The notes beneath the pieces were generated by a model that did not search any database, was not told the DNA's origin, and was given only the letters and a program-made list of their open reading frames with translations. Source: Apostichopus japonicus (lineage: Eukaryota > Echinodermata > Holothuroidea > Aspidochirotida > Stichopodidae). Taken from it: a stretch of DNA of 64,000 bases. Position numbers and translations under genes: made by a program. The stretch is taken from assembly GCF_037975245.1 (NCBI RefSeq), contig NC_092572.1, positions 5,731,001-5,795,000 on the forward strand. The letters run 5' to 3'. This document shows, piece by piece, positions 29,881 to 41,990 of this stretch (its first letter is position 1; each line of letters begins with the position of its first letter).

Positions 29881-30920
29881 TTGATCGCTCACTAACATCT
29901 GCTGTATTTTTTGTTGACCCCAGACGGAGTGTTACCTGTGACACCTAATGAATTCATAGTTCATACTGACCACTGCCTGTAAGTCTCATGACCACTGTAG
30001 AGAAATTCAGGAGAATACAGTTCGATGCCTTTCTCTTTTGAAAAGCATTTTATATGCTCCATATTACACTCACAAAATCTTTCAACTTATTATTTATCTC
30101 TAACACCAATAGGTGGATGGACTTTCCTATAGCTGATTTGCATTTTCTGCCAGGTTGATTCATTTCTAACTATATCAAGCATCATAACATAGGAAGTTCA
30201 TGAAATATCAACAAAACTGTTACAAGATGAGCCATTTTGCATCAGCATCAGAACCAAAACTTCATGGACCTTTCATGAATAATTTTTCCTAAACTCTCTC
30301 AACAATTTTTGTGAACACTCACTTACTGCACATCTATAACGACCACAGACGACATAAGTGTTACCTGAGACCTCAACACACTTCATACTGATCACTGCCT
30401 CTAAGTTTCACAACCACTGATAGGTACACACTGAATGTGGAGCATCAAGTTCAATCATGCAAAGAACAATCCTAAACTAAAATGCCTACAGATTATCATG
30501 ACCAAATATCAACTGTATCAAGCATCATACTTGCAAATGTTAATGAAAATATAAACAAACTGTTAAATCAGAACCAATATGCAGTAAACGCCTAATGATA
30601 ACTTTTTCCTAAATCTCTCAACAACTCAAAGACACAAAATACTGTGATCACTGACTAACATCTACAGTATAAAGACCCCAGATGGAGTGTTACCTGTGAC
30701 CTCAAACTAAAGAGCACATTTTAATTGACCACTGCCTGTAAGTCTCATGACCACTGTAGAGAAATTCAGGAGAATACAGTTCGAAGCCTTCCTCTGTTCG
30801 AGTTTTGTGATCACTCATTTACATCAACATATAATGACCAAAGACGACATAAGTGTTACCTGAGACCTCAACACACTTCATACTGATCCCTGCCCTCTTA
30901 AGTTTCATATGCTCCAATCA
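29880..30920. repeat. Degenerate tandem array, four units
   Basis: 'GAGTGTTACCTGTGAC...CACTGCCTGTAAGTCTCATG' at about 29926 and 30686 alternates with 'CGACATAAGTGTTACCTGAG...CTCAACACACTTCATACTGATC' at about 30351 and 30843. The alternation suggests a higher-order repeat of two related unit types. Confidence 0.75.
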
Positions 30921-32280
30921 CTTTCAAAGTTTTTCAACTTATTACTGATCTTTAACACAATTGGGTGGATGGACTTCCTTTAACTGCTTTGCCTCTTCCT
31001 TCAGGTGGGTTAAGAAAAGATAAACCATTACGTATACATACATATATAGGGTAGTATATTTCAAAGACAATTTTGTGATGATCCCAGATTTGCCCAATGC
31101 ATCAAGCCCAGGAACACACTAACTATGGGGGAATGCAAAGTTCTAAATCTCCAGACCATTCCAGATTTAAGCACATTGTCAGTAGAGAATATAATTCATT
31201 TGTTATAGCATTCAATATTTAATTTCTTGAAAATCTTAAAACACGAGGTAAAACATTTTTTCCGGGTACCCTGACACCCACCTAGCTGGGAGAAAACAAA
31301 TACAAAATACACTGGTGTGCGAAAATGATCGCGCAACGAACCGATATTTTTTTCAGCTAGCTAGGTGGTGTCTGAGCATACGTCACAAACCAAGCGGCTA
31401 TATTATAACAAAAGGATCGGCAGTCAGAGTGTTTTTCAGTGATTTATTTCACAGTCTTGTGTCATCTTTCTAAATGTGCGGCGCCCGTTGACTGTACTGA
31501 GCAGTACATGTGGAGGGCGATTTTTCAACTTCGTAGGGCGAATTACCCTTCGCCCCAATCTATTTTGAGCCCTGGTACCAGGACACTGGTAACACTACCC
31601 AAAATATGATGTTTATCCCCTTTGCAATAATGTCACTTACCAGCTGTAACAACACACGGGGTGCCAGGTAAAGCAACTTCCCCAGAAGTTTGAGATCCAG
31701 GTTTCTTAAATTGAAATAAAAAGTAGTAATTATTGAAACTTTTGCTCACTATATATATACAAAGGCTTCTAGGGTAAAAGAATGACCAGTTGTACAGTGT
31801 AAACAACATTTAGGTTTGATAAACTCTCTTTTGACTTTATGCAACACCAACTTGCTCTTTGACCCCTACATATGATAAACACCAGGGGCCACCTGAAGAT
31901 ATTTTAAGTACTGCTGTATTGTTACAGATGTGCAGTATATACTGTGCTGTGGTTATTAACTAGTTTTCTGTTCAGATTGTGAGTGAACAAAGTCCAAGTT
32001 TCATGAAAGGTTAATTACATATGATTGTGCAACATGAGGTGAAATGGCAATTCGAAATATCAGGAGCCATTCCGCAACTGTGAAGCCCAAAGACTAATTC
32101 ACTCATATACTGTATAGATGGAATTTTCTTTAATCTACTGGGAGGATAGCTGATTGACCTACAGTAGTCAAGCAAAAATGAGATCATAACAGTGGCACAT
32201 TTTCTAGGGAATGTAAAAAAGCACAATTTCTGTCTCAGTTCACAGTTCGATAACTACTGAAGAATATGTAACTTACTTTT
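30921..32280. other. Sequence with a small palindromic element
   Basis: Near 31266-31375 the words CCTGACACCCACCTAGCTGG and CAGCTAGCTAGGTGGTGTC form an imperfect inverted repeat. No gene recognised. Confidence 0.45.
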
Positions 32281-34451
32281 TTTTTAAATTGCTGCTGTGT
32301 CATCATCAAAGTATCTGCACAGCAGAATCAAGGAACTAATAATCTTTGGCAAGCTGTCACCATTACTTTCCATCACATCCTTGATAGAATGTAGAGTCTG
32401 CCTTAATCTCTGAGTAGTAGATGCCTGCTGCTCCAAGAACCTATAGAGTGTTGGTATCTTCTTTTTCGCCGACTCCTCCACTTTCTCCTTCAAGTTTACT
32501 CAAGTTAATGTACTGAAATGATCGAGCAGTTAGGCCTCCTCAGAGAGATATTGCCACTTTTCCATGAGCTCAACAAGGACACAGTCTTTACTGTTTATCA
32601 TGTTTTGTTGGCTGGTATAGGTCAGATTCATTAGTTCTTTGATATTAGCACCCTGCTGACCAGATTTGTGGAGTGTTTGCAATTCCTCCATTTTTTGCTG
32701 TTGTATTTTTCAGTTTCCAAGGCCGGAGAAGTATCCGGTTGCCAACTGATGCAGCCATAGCTGTTTGTTTTTCTCGTTTTTTTGGGGGGGGGGGTACTAT
32801 CATTAATGTGAGACGCTCTCTTGAAAGGATGGCTACCTGGCAGTCGTGAAAAGTTATCTGCCCTATTTACTAACTGAGCCAACAAACTATCGTAGCCAGA
32901 TCCAACATCATCTTTAAATGACTCAGGGTGCTCTGCAACTATTTTTTTCAGCCAGGATCCTTAACTGCTTTTTTCGAGGTAGAGAAGACGGAGCTTTGTG
33001 AAAATGATCAATTATAATTCTAATCATTTCTTTTCGCAGTCTAGGTGTTGGACGTTTATTTTCTGGTCAGTGATTCCGTCAACTGTTGTGTAATTTTATG
33101 CCAGGGTATGTCCCAAGTTTGATTCCTCCCAAAAGCAATCTCCTGATCAACTGAGAACTCCGACGAAGATGATGGTGAAGATGATGGTGAGCTTTGTATC
33201 TGCTTTTTCCCATTGTCGTCTGCGTCACCATCTTCACACCTGCCCAACACAGATTTTTGTCATTAAAAACACTGAAAATTGGATGACTATCATTACTACA
33301 CACAAACTGGTTAAAAAATGTCTTTTTTACATCAGAGAATTATATATATGTATTAATTAATAATGTTCATTGAAAGCTAACATGTCATAATGAAAAAAAG
33401 TTAAACAGGAAAGTCAAATGACTTTGTGATTCAATGCCGAGATAAGACTAGAATGCAATACTGCATTGTGCTTTCAATGATGCTTCAAGAATAATCTTAT
33501 GAATGTGACATACTGTAGAGTGTAGACTATAGCCAGGATGAACAGCTTCCCTTCTTGGGATATATTGTTTACAATGTTTTACTAATTTGACAATTTTGAA
33601 TCTCAACTGACCTCTAGCAAAACAGTAGGCCACTTGTACTCAATGTTGAAAATAAATACTAAATTTACTAGATTATAAACTAAGTCTCAAAATTTGATCC
33701 CTGGTGACCCCAAATGACCTTTTACCACCAAAAACAATAGGATGATGACAGGCTGTTTTGTCAGATGTAGGAAGTTAAGTGTTCCCAACCCTTGCCACTT
33801 GAGTTACTTACTATTAACTAGATCACTTATTGAAAGGCATTTGTACAATCTTGAATTAGGAACTTACTGAGCTAGTATACAGTGGTCTAGCACACATTCA
33901 CCACCATGAATAGCATTGTTTCGATATCTTCACCCCCCCCCCATATTATGTCAGTGGTGAATGGCAACGCTGGTGAGCGCAAAATCTGTCTAAATTGCAG
34001 CTTAATGAACTACTTCTTGTGTAGTTACATCTAAATCTATCGTCAACAAGGAACGCATTTCACACAGTTTCTATGATGCTAACAATGAAGTACTGTACAG
34101 TAGTTACTGTAGTCAGGAGGTCCATTTTACTGTAGCAATGTATTGTGCCATAGATAAATAGTGCTATTGCAATGTTGGGCAGAATTTCTGTCGAGTCCTA
34201 ATGATAAGTTGTTTATGAGTTACAAATTTGCATTGTAAAGATCTGTTTGAGATACAGACATATAGGTCTATATAATATTGATTTGTGTAAGGCCATTTAA
34301 AACATTGCAGGCAGATGGAAATTACAAGTTCCTTAAAATTTAACGTTCTTTTTTCTCCACGGTGATAATGAAAACTGTTAAAGAATTTGAAAATCTGGCA
34401 TATTTGGGGCCAATACAACATACCTCTAAACTAGAAAATGCAACTTACCAG

Positions 34452-34699
34452 TATTTCTCCAATTGCAGATCAGTTTCCTGACTTCTACTGCAGTCAGTAT
34501 GTGGCTGATATCACTTTCCAACACAACTTGTAGATCTTCTGTAGACACCACACCAACCATCTGGGGGTCTATCAAAGTCTCAACCAGCTGAGCAAGTTTG
34601 ACTGCCCCAATTTTGGGCAGCACAAACAGAATTGCATCTTCTATTTCAGACAGCTTGATGATGTCACTGTCACTACTACTAGGTGAATTTTCTGACTGA
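34452..34699 (-). pseudogene. SAM-like exon of the degenerate gene
   Basis: Minus-strand AAGATTCAG acceptor and GTAAGT donor. Ser/Asp-rich start, then IKLSEIEDAILFVLPKIG, LVETLIDPQMVGVVSTEDL and VEVRKLICNW, like the degenerate SAM-type modules of this family. This exon itself is open. Confidence 0.6.
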
Positions 34700-35641
34700 A
34701 TCTTGTTTTTTGTTATATCTAAAAATGTTCAAGAAGTTTCTAAATTAATTGGCGAAGCCCACTACTGTATGAAACGTACCTTGAATGAATGCACAATTTT
34801 TCGTTGCAAAATTAGAAAAACACACCTAGTGCTGGGCACTATTTCACACAATAATAAACTGCTTTCTACACCATCTTAATTGGTTGCTAGTTGATACCAT
34901 GTCTCTTAACTTTGATGCCTTCTTCTCTTGCACCAATTTTCAAATCAATGGAGACAAACTTACAGCACTTGTTTCTTATAGTTAGCCTACCATATGTACT
35001 GTCAGTATGTATCTTAAATCTGCAATGCTGGCTTATGTTTTAAAGTTACCAATGTAAGACCGTTAACCCTATAACCCAACAAAGGATAGTGTTGAGGTTT
35101 TCATTCAATAAGTCATAGGTGAACCACTTTTGTTTCACGAAGTAATCTATAAACAAGGCTAAATCATAATCTACGAGGTCTTCAAAGAGATCATGACCAA
35201 GGCACGGTGGCAATCCTGGAACAGCTACATGAAAATGTGACAAAGAATTAAACACAGAGTTGAACTTAACACCCTATATATTATCATTTTAACTCTTCTA
35301 GTTCTTCTAGTAACTGGATGGTTCTCATGTGTGTTACTTTAAGGGCCTTCTATGTTATGTTTACCTTCACATATTTCGGTTTGTGATAAACTACAGTAAC
35401 GACAAAAATATTCTGCAATCAAACTTTCACAGAAGCCTTATATGTAATGGGATCCTAGGTTATCACCAATAATTAAAACAACAGTGCCTTTAAGTAACTC
35501 TTCTGTATCTAATATTATGCCTGTTTCTTCTTAGCACTTCAGGTCTGTAAGAAGTTTTGAAAATACCATTTCCTGTCCAGCTTGCTAAATTAACTTTTCC
35601 TTACAGAGAAGGACTAGTTGTATTGGGTCAATTATTGACCT

Positions 35642-36034
35642 TCATCTTGGATTCGAGTTACCAATTGTATAATACACTGCCAATACTTTATGTTTTGTTC
35701 TGGATGATCCAAGAGGGTTTACAACTTTAAAACTATCCTGAAAAAGAATTATCTGTAAAGCAGTTGGGAATTTCTTGAAAAAGTCATTCTGCTGGAAAAC
35801 ATTTCCATTTTGGATATCAGAGTATAAACCATCTTCTCCTCTAAAATGGTAGGTGTGGTTGATATTTCTATTTACCGAGCTATTTTCACAAACACATGTT
35901 AAGCTTTCCAGTATTGGTACATAATGACAAAACTGTCTTTTACCAGATTCACTTTCTACTAGTGGTATTGCCACAGGACTAATAACATTAAATTCACGAA
36001 TAAAATACAACTTCCGAGTATACGAGGAACGCAA
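35642..36034 (-). pseudogene. Conserved middle domain of the degenerate gene
   Basis: Carries HFRGEDGLYSD, FPTALQIILFQDSFKVV and NPLGSSRTKHKVLAVYYT, signature-like strings of the family. It lies in a different frame from the finger exon with no convincing splice between them, so an internal deletion is likely. Confidence 0.6.
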
Positions 36035-36479
36035 AACACCAAGATATGGAGATTGTATATTTATCTACAATTTCTTGCATTGTCGACTCTGGTATAAGAT
36101 TCTTTGACATCAGTTTTAGCAGGAAAAGGGCTACGGATTTTGTAAATTCTGCAACAGGAGTTTTAGTAATGATATCCTCATCATCACTTACTATATGTGG
36201 TCCATACATGCTTATATTCATGACACTAGATAGTGAAGAAGTTTCTTCTTCAAGACACTGACTTTCATTTTCCTGATTGATATCATATTGTTCATCTACA
36301 TTTTGAATATTGTAATTTCTATGATACCGTGATACATGTGAAGAAAATGAAGGCTTAATGTGAAATTGTCTGCCACAATCTTTAAATGGGCAATTGACTT
36401 TCAGACCACTATCAATATGCTGTCTTAGGTGAGCCATAAATTCCTGAAAGTAGACACACTCACGCTGGCAAAAGTCCAA
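35994..36479 (-). pseudogene. C2H2-finger exon of the degenerate gene
   Basis: The open frame holds CVYFQEFMAHLRQH and CPFKDC...F...F.SHVSRYH, so two Cys/His fingers, followed by an acidic Asn/Glu-rich linker and a helix (FTKSVALFLLKLMSKN). The frame then runs into unrelated residues near 36.03 kb. Confidence 0.65.
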
Positions 36480-36639
36480 TGTACACCTAAACTAAAATCA
36501 TTACACTGATATCTGTGTGAGAATGTTTCCATGTCACTATGTTGCCTAGATATGTGCGATGTAAGCCCTTTGTAAGATTTACTGGAAGCCTCTTTCAACT
36601 GCATGTACCAATGACGATTATGGGGGGGGGGCATTCCAT

Positions 36640-38428
36640 CTGTTCCTATCCAGTATCATAAAACCTATATCGGACTTTCTATTTCTGTACCTATAGGAAA
36701 GTATCTACAGATAGCTGTACGTATTTCGTTTGCATTGGGTTTTTTTCGACTTCGCGGATCTCTTCAATATATTAGAATATTAAGATTTTTGTTACTTTAA
36801 CTTATTTGTAAACAACTCATCATTTTTATAATTTTCAGTGTCACTTTAGTGAATGCAATCGTCTTATTACTTCATGATTTTATAAACATGGGTTCATTAC
36901 ATGTCTCTTCAACGCTTCAGTGGGAAGCTGGTCATATAGGTGCCAAATGTCTTGACGACCACCCCCCCCCCCCTCGACCCCAACCACACCAACATCTAAC
37001 CAGACCATCCAAAATACAACTATAAATCCGACGCCATTCATGCATGGATATTAAAACATGCATTTTGAAGCCTCTGTTCGATTGTGATTGATATAGGAGT
37101 GACCAATTGACAACAACCACCAAGGGGAACTTGCTGTAAATATGGTACAAAGGCCATGGGTATAATTTTTATAATTTATACTAAATGTATGGAAAATAAT
37201 ATATATGTATTACAAGGTACATAATGTAGATGAAACGCTATCTTCATGGGTTTTTCGCATGAATTTATCTTCTGATCTTATTTCGGAATATCAACTCAAC
37301 TTTACTCATTAAGTCAGAAAACATAAATGAATATTGTTAGATAAACCATTAAGTGTACATTAACTGATAACCTTTGGTCGTGTTAACAATGTGGTAGCCT
37401 ATTGTTTCCATGTTTGTCCGAGTATATGATTTAAGTTTCGTTTCATATTAAAGCCGTTTTACTTTTAAAGCATATTTAATGATTTGTTTCTATCCCTGCG
37501 CATGAAATTATTTCAACAGTATGTGACCGTACTGCGACAACATTTTTCTTGATACCAGATTGTGCTGACAATCTGCTTATATACAACAGTGCTAATAATG
37601 TTACTGTATAAATTATTACAAAATGTTTCAATATCCAAAATTGGCCAAGCAAATAAGCTCTGCCAACTGCAACCATCACTTTAATAATTGCTATTAATGA
37701 ATGACATTGTTTATGCAAGTTACTACCAAAGCGAAATACTTCTGATGTAAATCAAAGAGAACATGAAACATTTTGATATCAATTGAGATAACATGTTGAC
37801 CCCTTTAAGCTTCAAGGGCCAACAGCTAAAGGCCCCTTTGAATGTATCAGAGCAAGATTATTAACTGTGTCACAGTAGACATTTAATAATTGGAAATAGC
37901 CGCAATATAAATAGTCTATTTTGTTTTCCGTAGTTTTCGCTAGTTCATAGGCTAAATTAGCATATATCTAGCCGAAGGTTAATAGGTCAATTTTACAGGT
38001 ATAGTCCTTATTGGCACGTTGCCAATGAACTAAAATTCCAAAACTTTCAAACGTCACAAGTTATAATGAGTCAGATAGCTAGCTATACAATAGAAACGAA
38101 ATAAGTCCAACTTGGTAGGGTATTGTTTATACACCTGTGTTTCGAGGTATATATGTATATGGTGTAATGGCATTCGGGGTTGAGATCCAGAACTGGTATC
38201 AATATTCCAACAGAAAGTTATAAGGTTCAGGCCGTGTATACCGCCTAGGGCGAATTATTATCGTATTAGCTCGACTACCTTCCAAAGCTATAGACAAGAG
38301 CACGTGGCGTCTGTCATAGGGGAAGCAGTGGGAGCTTTTTAAAATTACACCGCAACCTTGCCAAATAACATAACAAACGTAATTAAGACTTGGAGCATCC
38401 TTCTTGAAAACCAGCCCAACGCCTATTT
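36640..38428. other. Intergenic sequence
   Basis: No recognisable gene. An open frame on the minus strand ending near 38199 starts inside a duplicated segment and matches nothing I know. Confidence 0.4.
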
Positions 38429-38552
38429 CCTGGACACCGTTAGCCATCTTTTATGGTAAGATTTCATTCTATAATTTAAAACGTATATGTCCTGGACACC
38501 GTTAGCCATCTTGTATGGTAAGATTCCATTCCTCAATTTAAAACGTATATGT
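38429..38552. repeat. Tandem duplication, 2 x 62 bp
   Basis: CCTGGACACCGTTAGCCATC begins copies at 38429 and 38491. Both end AATTTAAAACGTATATGT, with a few mismatches. Confidence 0.92.
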
Positions 38553-39273
38553 TACTGTTATATTATGCCGATTTTGAATACTACTAGAAGTATAGTTACA
38601 TGACCGTCCTACAGACGTGAATGACACATATTACACGGAGTAGTGGAATGCATTAAATAAAGACTTTAACATATTAATATATTACTACTGAAGCAATAAC
38701 AATCGAATTGATGCCTTGCTGTTAATTGGAAGTTATCGTATGAACTTGCTAAATATTATCTATGTTAATAAATTAGGAAACGTATGTGATTTTGTTAGAT
38801 GAATGCAACTATGGTACCTGATTTATTACATTGAAACTTATAGGCAGCTTATCCGGGATTCCTGTCTGGCCCAACGAACTACCAGGAGCATACCTGAACG
38901 TGGCCCCATATATATACTGGTGGACCCTGGAGTATACACGCGACGTTTTTACCCACTTTGAACTACGGATAGTATGAACATTATGATTTAAACGTTGCAT
39001 AGGGATAGTAAGTTGAACAAGAGGGGCAATATAATAGAGGGTGCAATATAACTTAACGGGCGAATAATATTCAATATTTAATTATAAGTTAATTCATTTG
39101 TTTTGGTGTTAAGTAGTTTGATGTTAAAATTAGTGCAATAAGACGTGTAATAATAATTGTTCACTAACTTTGACAGCGTCTTGTTGTATTTTGTTGATTG
39201 TGATAGTGTAAACACCCCAGTATTTGTAAGGAAATCTGAGAACCCACATGTCCCAGCAATACAGCCGTGACAA

Positions 39274-39290
39274 TGGGGGCCTGTCCGGGA
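39274..39290 (+). promoter_or_regulatory. Candidate tRNA primer-binding site
   Basis: Begins TGG just after a CA-ending sequence, as at LTR/internal borders. It differs from the primer-like site of the element at 20.8 kb, so the two relics belong to different lineages. Confidence 0.6.
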
Positions 39291-39296
39291 ATGTGA

Positions 39297-39485
39297 AAAG
39301 ATTTTCAGAAAGTATCAAGTTATTGTAATTGTTACATATTCTATGTATGCATATTGAAAATACGTACAGGTGCACTTTATTTTGGTGTTGGGAAAGATTT
39401 TCAGAAAGTATCAAGTTATTGTAATTGTTACATATTCTATGTATGCATATTGAAAATACGTACGAGTGCACTTTATTTTGGTGTT
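39297..39485 (+). repeat. Tandem duplication, 96-bp unit, in retroelement leader
   Basis: AAAGATTTTCAGAAAGTATC starts copies at 39297 and 39393. They differ only at one or two positions (ACAGGTG vs ACGAGTG), so the duplication is young. Confidence 0.93.
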
Positions 39486-39498
39486 TTAATATTATGTA

Positions 39499-40486
39499 TT
39501 GATGGTGTCTTTTCTTACATTTTTCAGGATATGGGTGTGGATTGGCTTTCAGAGGAGGACTATAGGAAAGGCTTTTGGCTATAAGGCTGATCAGTTACAT
39601 GATTATGTTGAAGAGGAAAGAGAACGAAATAAACAGGAACGCGAGGAAGAACGTAAAAATAGGAGGGAAGATAGAAAACGGGAGATAGAGAAGATTGAAA
39701 GAGAAATTCAGTTAGAAACCATAAGGAAGAAAAATAATAATAAGGGTAACCAGCAAAATCCCACAGAATGTACACATAGAGCAAAACCTCCAAGATTACC
39801 TTGTCTCAATGAAAAGGACGATCTAGATGCCTACCTTGAACGATTTGAAAGATATGCTACAATCCAAAAGTGGGCACTGAATGATTGGGCTATAAACCTC
39901 TCCTCTTTACTCACTGGAAAGGCTCTGCATACGTATAGTTCCCTTCCTCTAGTAGAAGCAAATGACTACGGAAAGTTAAAATTAGCATTGCTTAAACGCT
40001 TCAACCTTACCCCTACAGGCTATAAAAAATCAGCTTAAAACTGCCAGGCCTGACCGTAGTGAAACTGCTGCCCAATATGGTTTAAAGCTGACGCATTATT
40101 TTGATAGATGGATGGATACCTCTTTGGTCAAACATGATTTCAATGCGCTTAGGGATCATTTAATATTAGACCAATTTTTACAACATGTGCCGAAAGAATT
40201 ATCCATATTTGTAAAAGAAAGAAAACCTTAAGATCTTCAGGCTGCAATGGAAATATCAGATGAGTACTTAGACGCACATGGTGGTTGGGGTAGAATGTCA
40301 AATATCGATAACACAAAGAGTAGTTTATTTACACCTAGATTGGACGCAGTAAAACGAGATAATCCCAACAGAAAAGATAAACCTGTTCAAATGAGGAATG
40401 TTTATTATTACTGTAGGAAACCAGGTCATTTTTGGAAGCAGTGTAGGTTAGCCCGAAGTCTTTTGTTCCAACTATGGCAATGCTAG
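39499..40486 (+). pseudogene. gag of second gypsy relic
   Basis: A Glu/Lys/Arg coiled-coil region, then a capsid-like domain (WAINLSSLLTGKALHTY...LKLALLKRFNLTPTGY). The frame breaks near 40025, continues in another frame (ETAAQYGLKLTHYFDRW), and a TAA at 40229-40231 interrupts KERKP/DLQAA. The knuckle YYYCRKPGHFWKQC has Tyr in place of its first Cys. Confidence 0.75.
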
Positions 40487-41091
40487 TTGATATAGTTAGA
40501 GAAAGTTGTAACGTGGACGAAGACTGGTGCTCGCAAAATGACCCTTCACATAGGGACCTTAACTATTATTCTGATCAGGACCCTCTAGAGCCCAGTGAAT
40601 CGGTTGATAACCTGTCGATAAATCAAGACTCCCCTACAGTTGTGTCATTCACTAAAGTCTCTGACCCAGTCGGTGGTGTTACCCAAAACGATAAATTTGA
40701 ATTCAAGTGTGGTCACCGTATTCCCATTATAAGTGCAATTAGTAAAGAGATCAAATCAAATATGCCGACTGCTGAAGGGTTTGTGTGTACAAGAAAACTT
40801 ACGGATCTGCGCGATACTGGTTGTAATGGCGTCGTTGTGAAGCGACACCTTGTTCCAAAAGAAGCATTTACAGGAGAGTATATTCCATGCGTATTAGCTG
40901 ACCAAACCATTCGGAATGTCCCAGTGGCTAAGATATATATCGACTGTCCATATTTTGTTGGCACCACATCTGTAGCTTCTGTAGAAAACCCATCATGTGA
41001 CGTACTAATAGGTAATGTTCCAGGAGCCAAACTATCATGGCAACCTGATCCAAAATGGAAACCTCAAAATGTGACAACCGCTTCAAATTAA
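40474..41091 (+). pseudogene. Aspartic protease region of second gypsy relic
   Basis: LTDLRDTGCNGVVVKRHLV contains the DTG active site. A later CDVLIGNVPG matches the second conserved element of retroelement proteases. An acidic linker precedes it. Confidence 0.7.
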
Positions 41092-41462
41092 ATTCTTGAA
41101 ACCGTAGCAAACCCTCCAAATTAAATGGTTGAAATTGTAGAGAACCCGCCAAATCGAGTGATTGAGAACGCAATAGCCATGTCCAGTCAACAAACTAAAA
41201 ACGAAACAACCGCAACTGTGAATGCAGTTGAAACGCGTAGTCAGTTTAAGAAAGATAAAGCATTTAAGCCTCTAAGAATTAAGGATCCTCTACCTGGTAT
41301 CGTTACTCCAGATGTTCTAAAAAACAACAGCAAACCGATCCAATATTGGCGAAAATCCGTACAAACTTAGGTATGGCATTAGACTATAAAAATGGTAGCT
41401 CTTCCAGATACATAGAAATTATTTTTAGAGAATTCTGAAAAGCAGGAGCCACGGGTAATGTA

Positions 41463-41948
41463 ACTTCCCAAGTTGTTGTACCTTCTAAATTTAGACATGA
41501 TGTGATTAGCATTGCTCACGAGTCAATTTTAGCTGGACATTTAGGGTCGTAAAAAACTGCAGACCGTAACATGTCAGATTTCTTTTGGCCTGGATTACAA
41601 TCCGATGTGAAAAGTGACTATGCGACACGTTATCCAGAAGCAGTCTCAATGAAAACAATAGAGTCAGAAAGCGTGGCGGAACAACTACTTAAAATATGTT
41701 CGAGATTAGGGTTTCCCAATGAAATTCTGACAGATCAAGAAACCCAATTCACCGCGCAAGTCATGAAAGAAGTAAGCAGATTATTATCAATGAAACAAAT
41801 AACTACTACTCCTTACAACCCTAAATGTAACGGCCTTGTTGAGCGATATAATGCAACCCTCAAAGCAATGCTTACAAAAATGTGTGCTGAAAGGCCAAGA
41901 GATTGGGGTTTCATGGGTCTCATGAGAGAAAAAGTGAATTTACACTAG
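41463..41948 (+). pseudogene. Integrase fragments of second gypsy relic
   Basis: VVVPSKFRHDVISIAHES and ILAGHLGS, then a TAA near 41548, SDFFWPGLQSDVK, then at once YATRYPEAVSM. The CC half of the zinc domain and the first catalytic Asp are deleted. The second Asp (LTDQETQF) and the Glu (GLVERYNATLK) remain. Confidence 0.75.
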
Positions 41949-41990
41949 ATCCGGATCAGATCTCCCGCATCAACGGTGAGCCGAAAAATG

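Larger units (their letters stand above)
32284..36634 (-). pseudogene. Degenerate C2H2-finger / SAM-like multi-copy family gene
   Basis: Read on the minus strand: two finger-like motifs (CNDFS side at 36.6-36.5 kb, and CPFKDCGRQFHIKPSFSSH with HxxxxH at about 36.40-36.33 kb); an acidic linker; HFRGEDGLYSD and KVVNPLGSSRTKHKVLAVYY (35.86-35.65 kb) in another frame; GLPPCLGHDLFEDLVDYDLAL (35.22-35.05 kb); a SAM-like stretch with LVETLIDPQ and VEVRKLICNW (34.70-34.45 kb); SSSSEFSVDQEI (33.2 kb); and RPTPRLRKEMIRIIIDHFH through VNRADNFSR (33.05-32.84 kb). The order fits one gene. Breaks: a frame switch near 36.0 kb, an extra A in the run near 32.94 kb, and stops near 32.54-32.50 kb. I recognise this as a family common in fish and marine invertebrates, but not its function. 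Confidence 0.6.
39274..41990 (+). mobile_element. Second gypsy-type relic, RT missing
   Basis: A primer-site-like TGGGGGCCTGTCCGGGA at 39274-39290 directly follows ...CCGTGACAA, presumably the end of a 5' LTR. Then come a 96-bp tandem duplication, gag with stops and frameshifts, a protease with a DTG site and integrase pieces. RT and RNase H are absent, and the integrase lacks its first catalytic Asp segment. I found no matching 3' LTR. Confidence 0.75.

Noticed and set aside
29880-30920. CRISPR-like repeat array
   Set aside because: Units are long, diverged and unevenly spaced, in an animal genome.
38199-38447. 82-codon minus-strand open frame starting MANGVQEIG
   Set aside because: Its start lies in a 62-bp tandem duplication and no domain was recognised; kept only as an unexplained frame.
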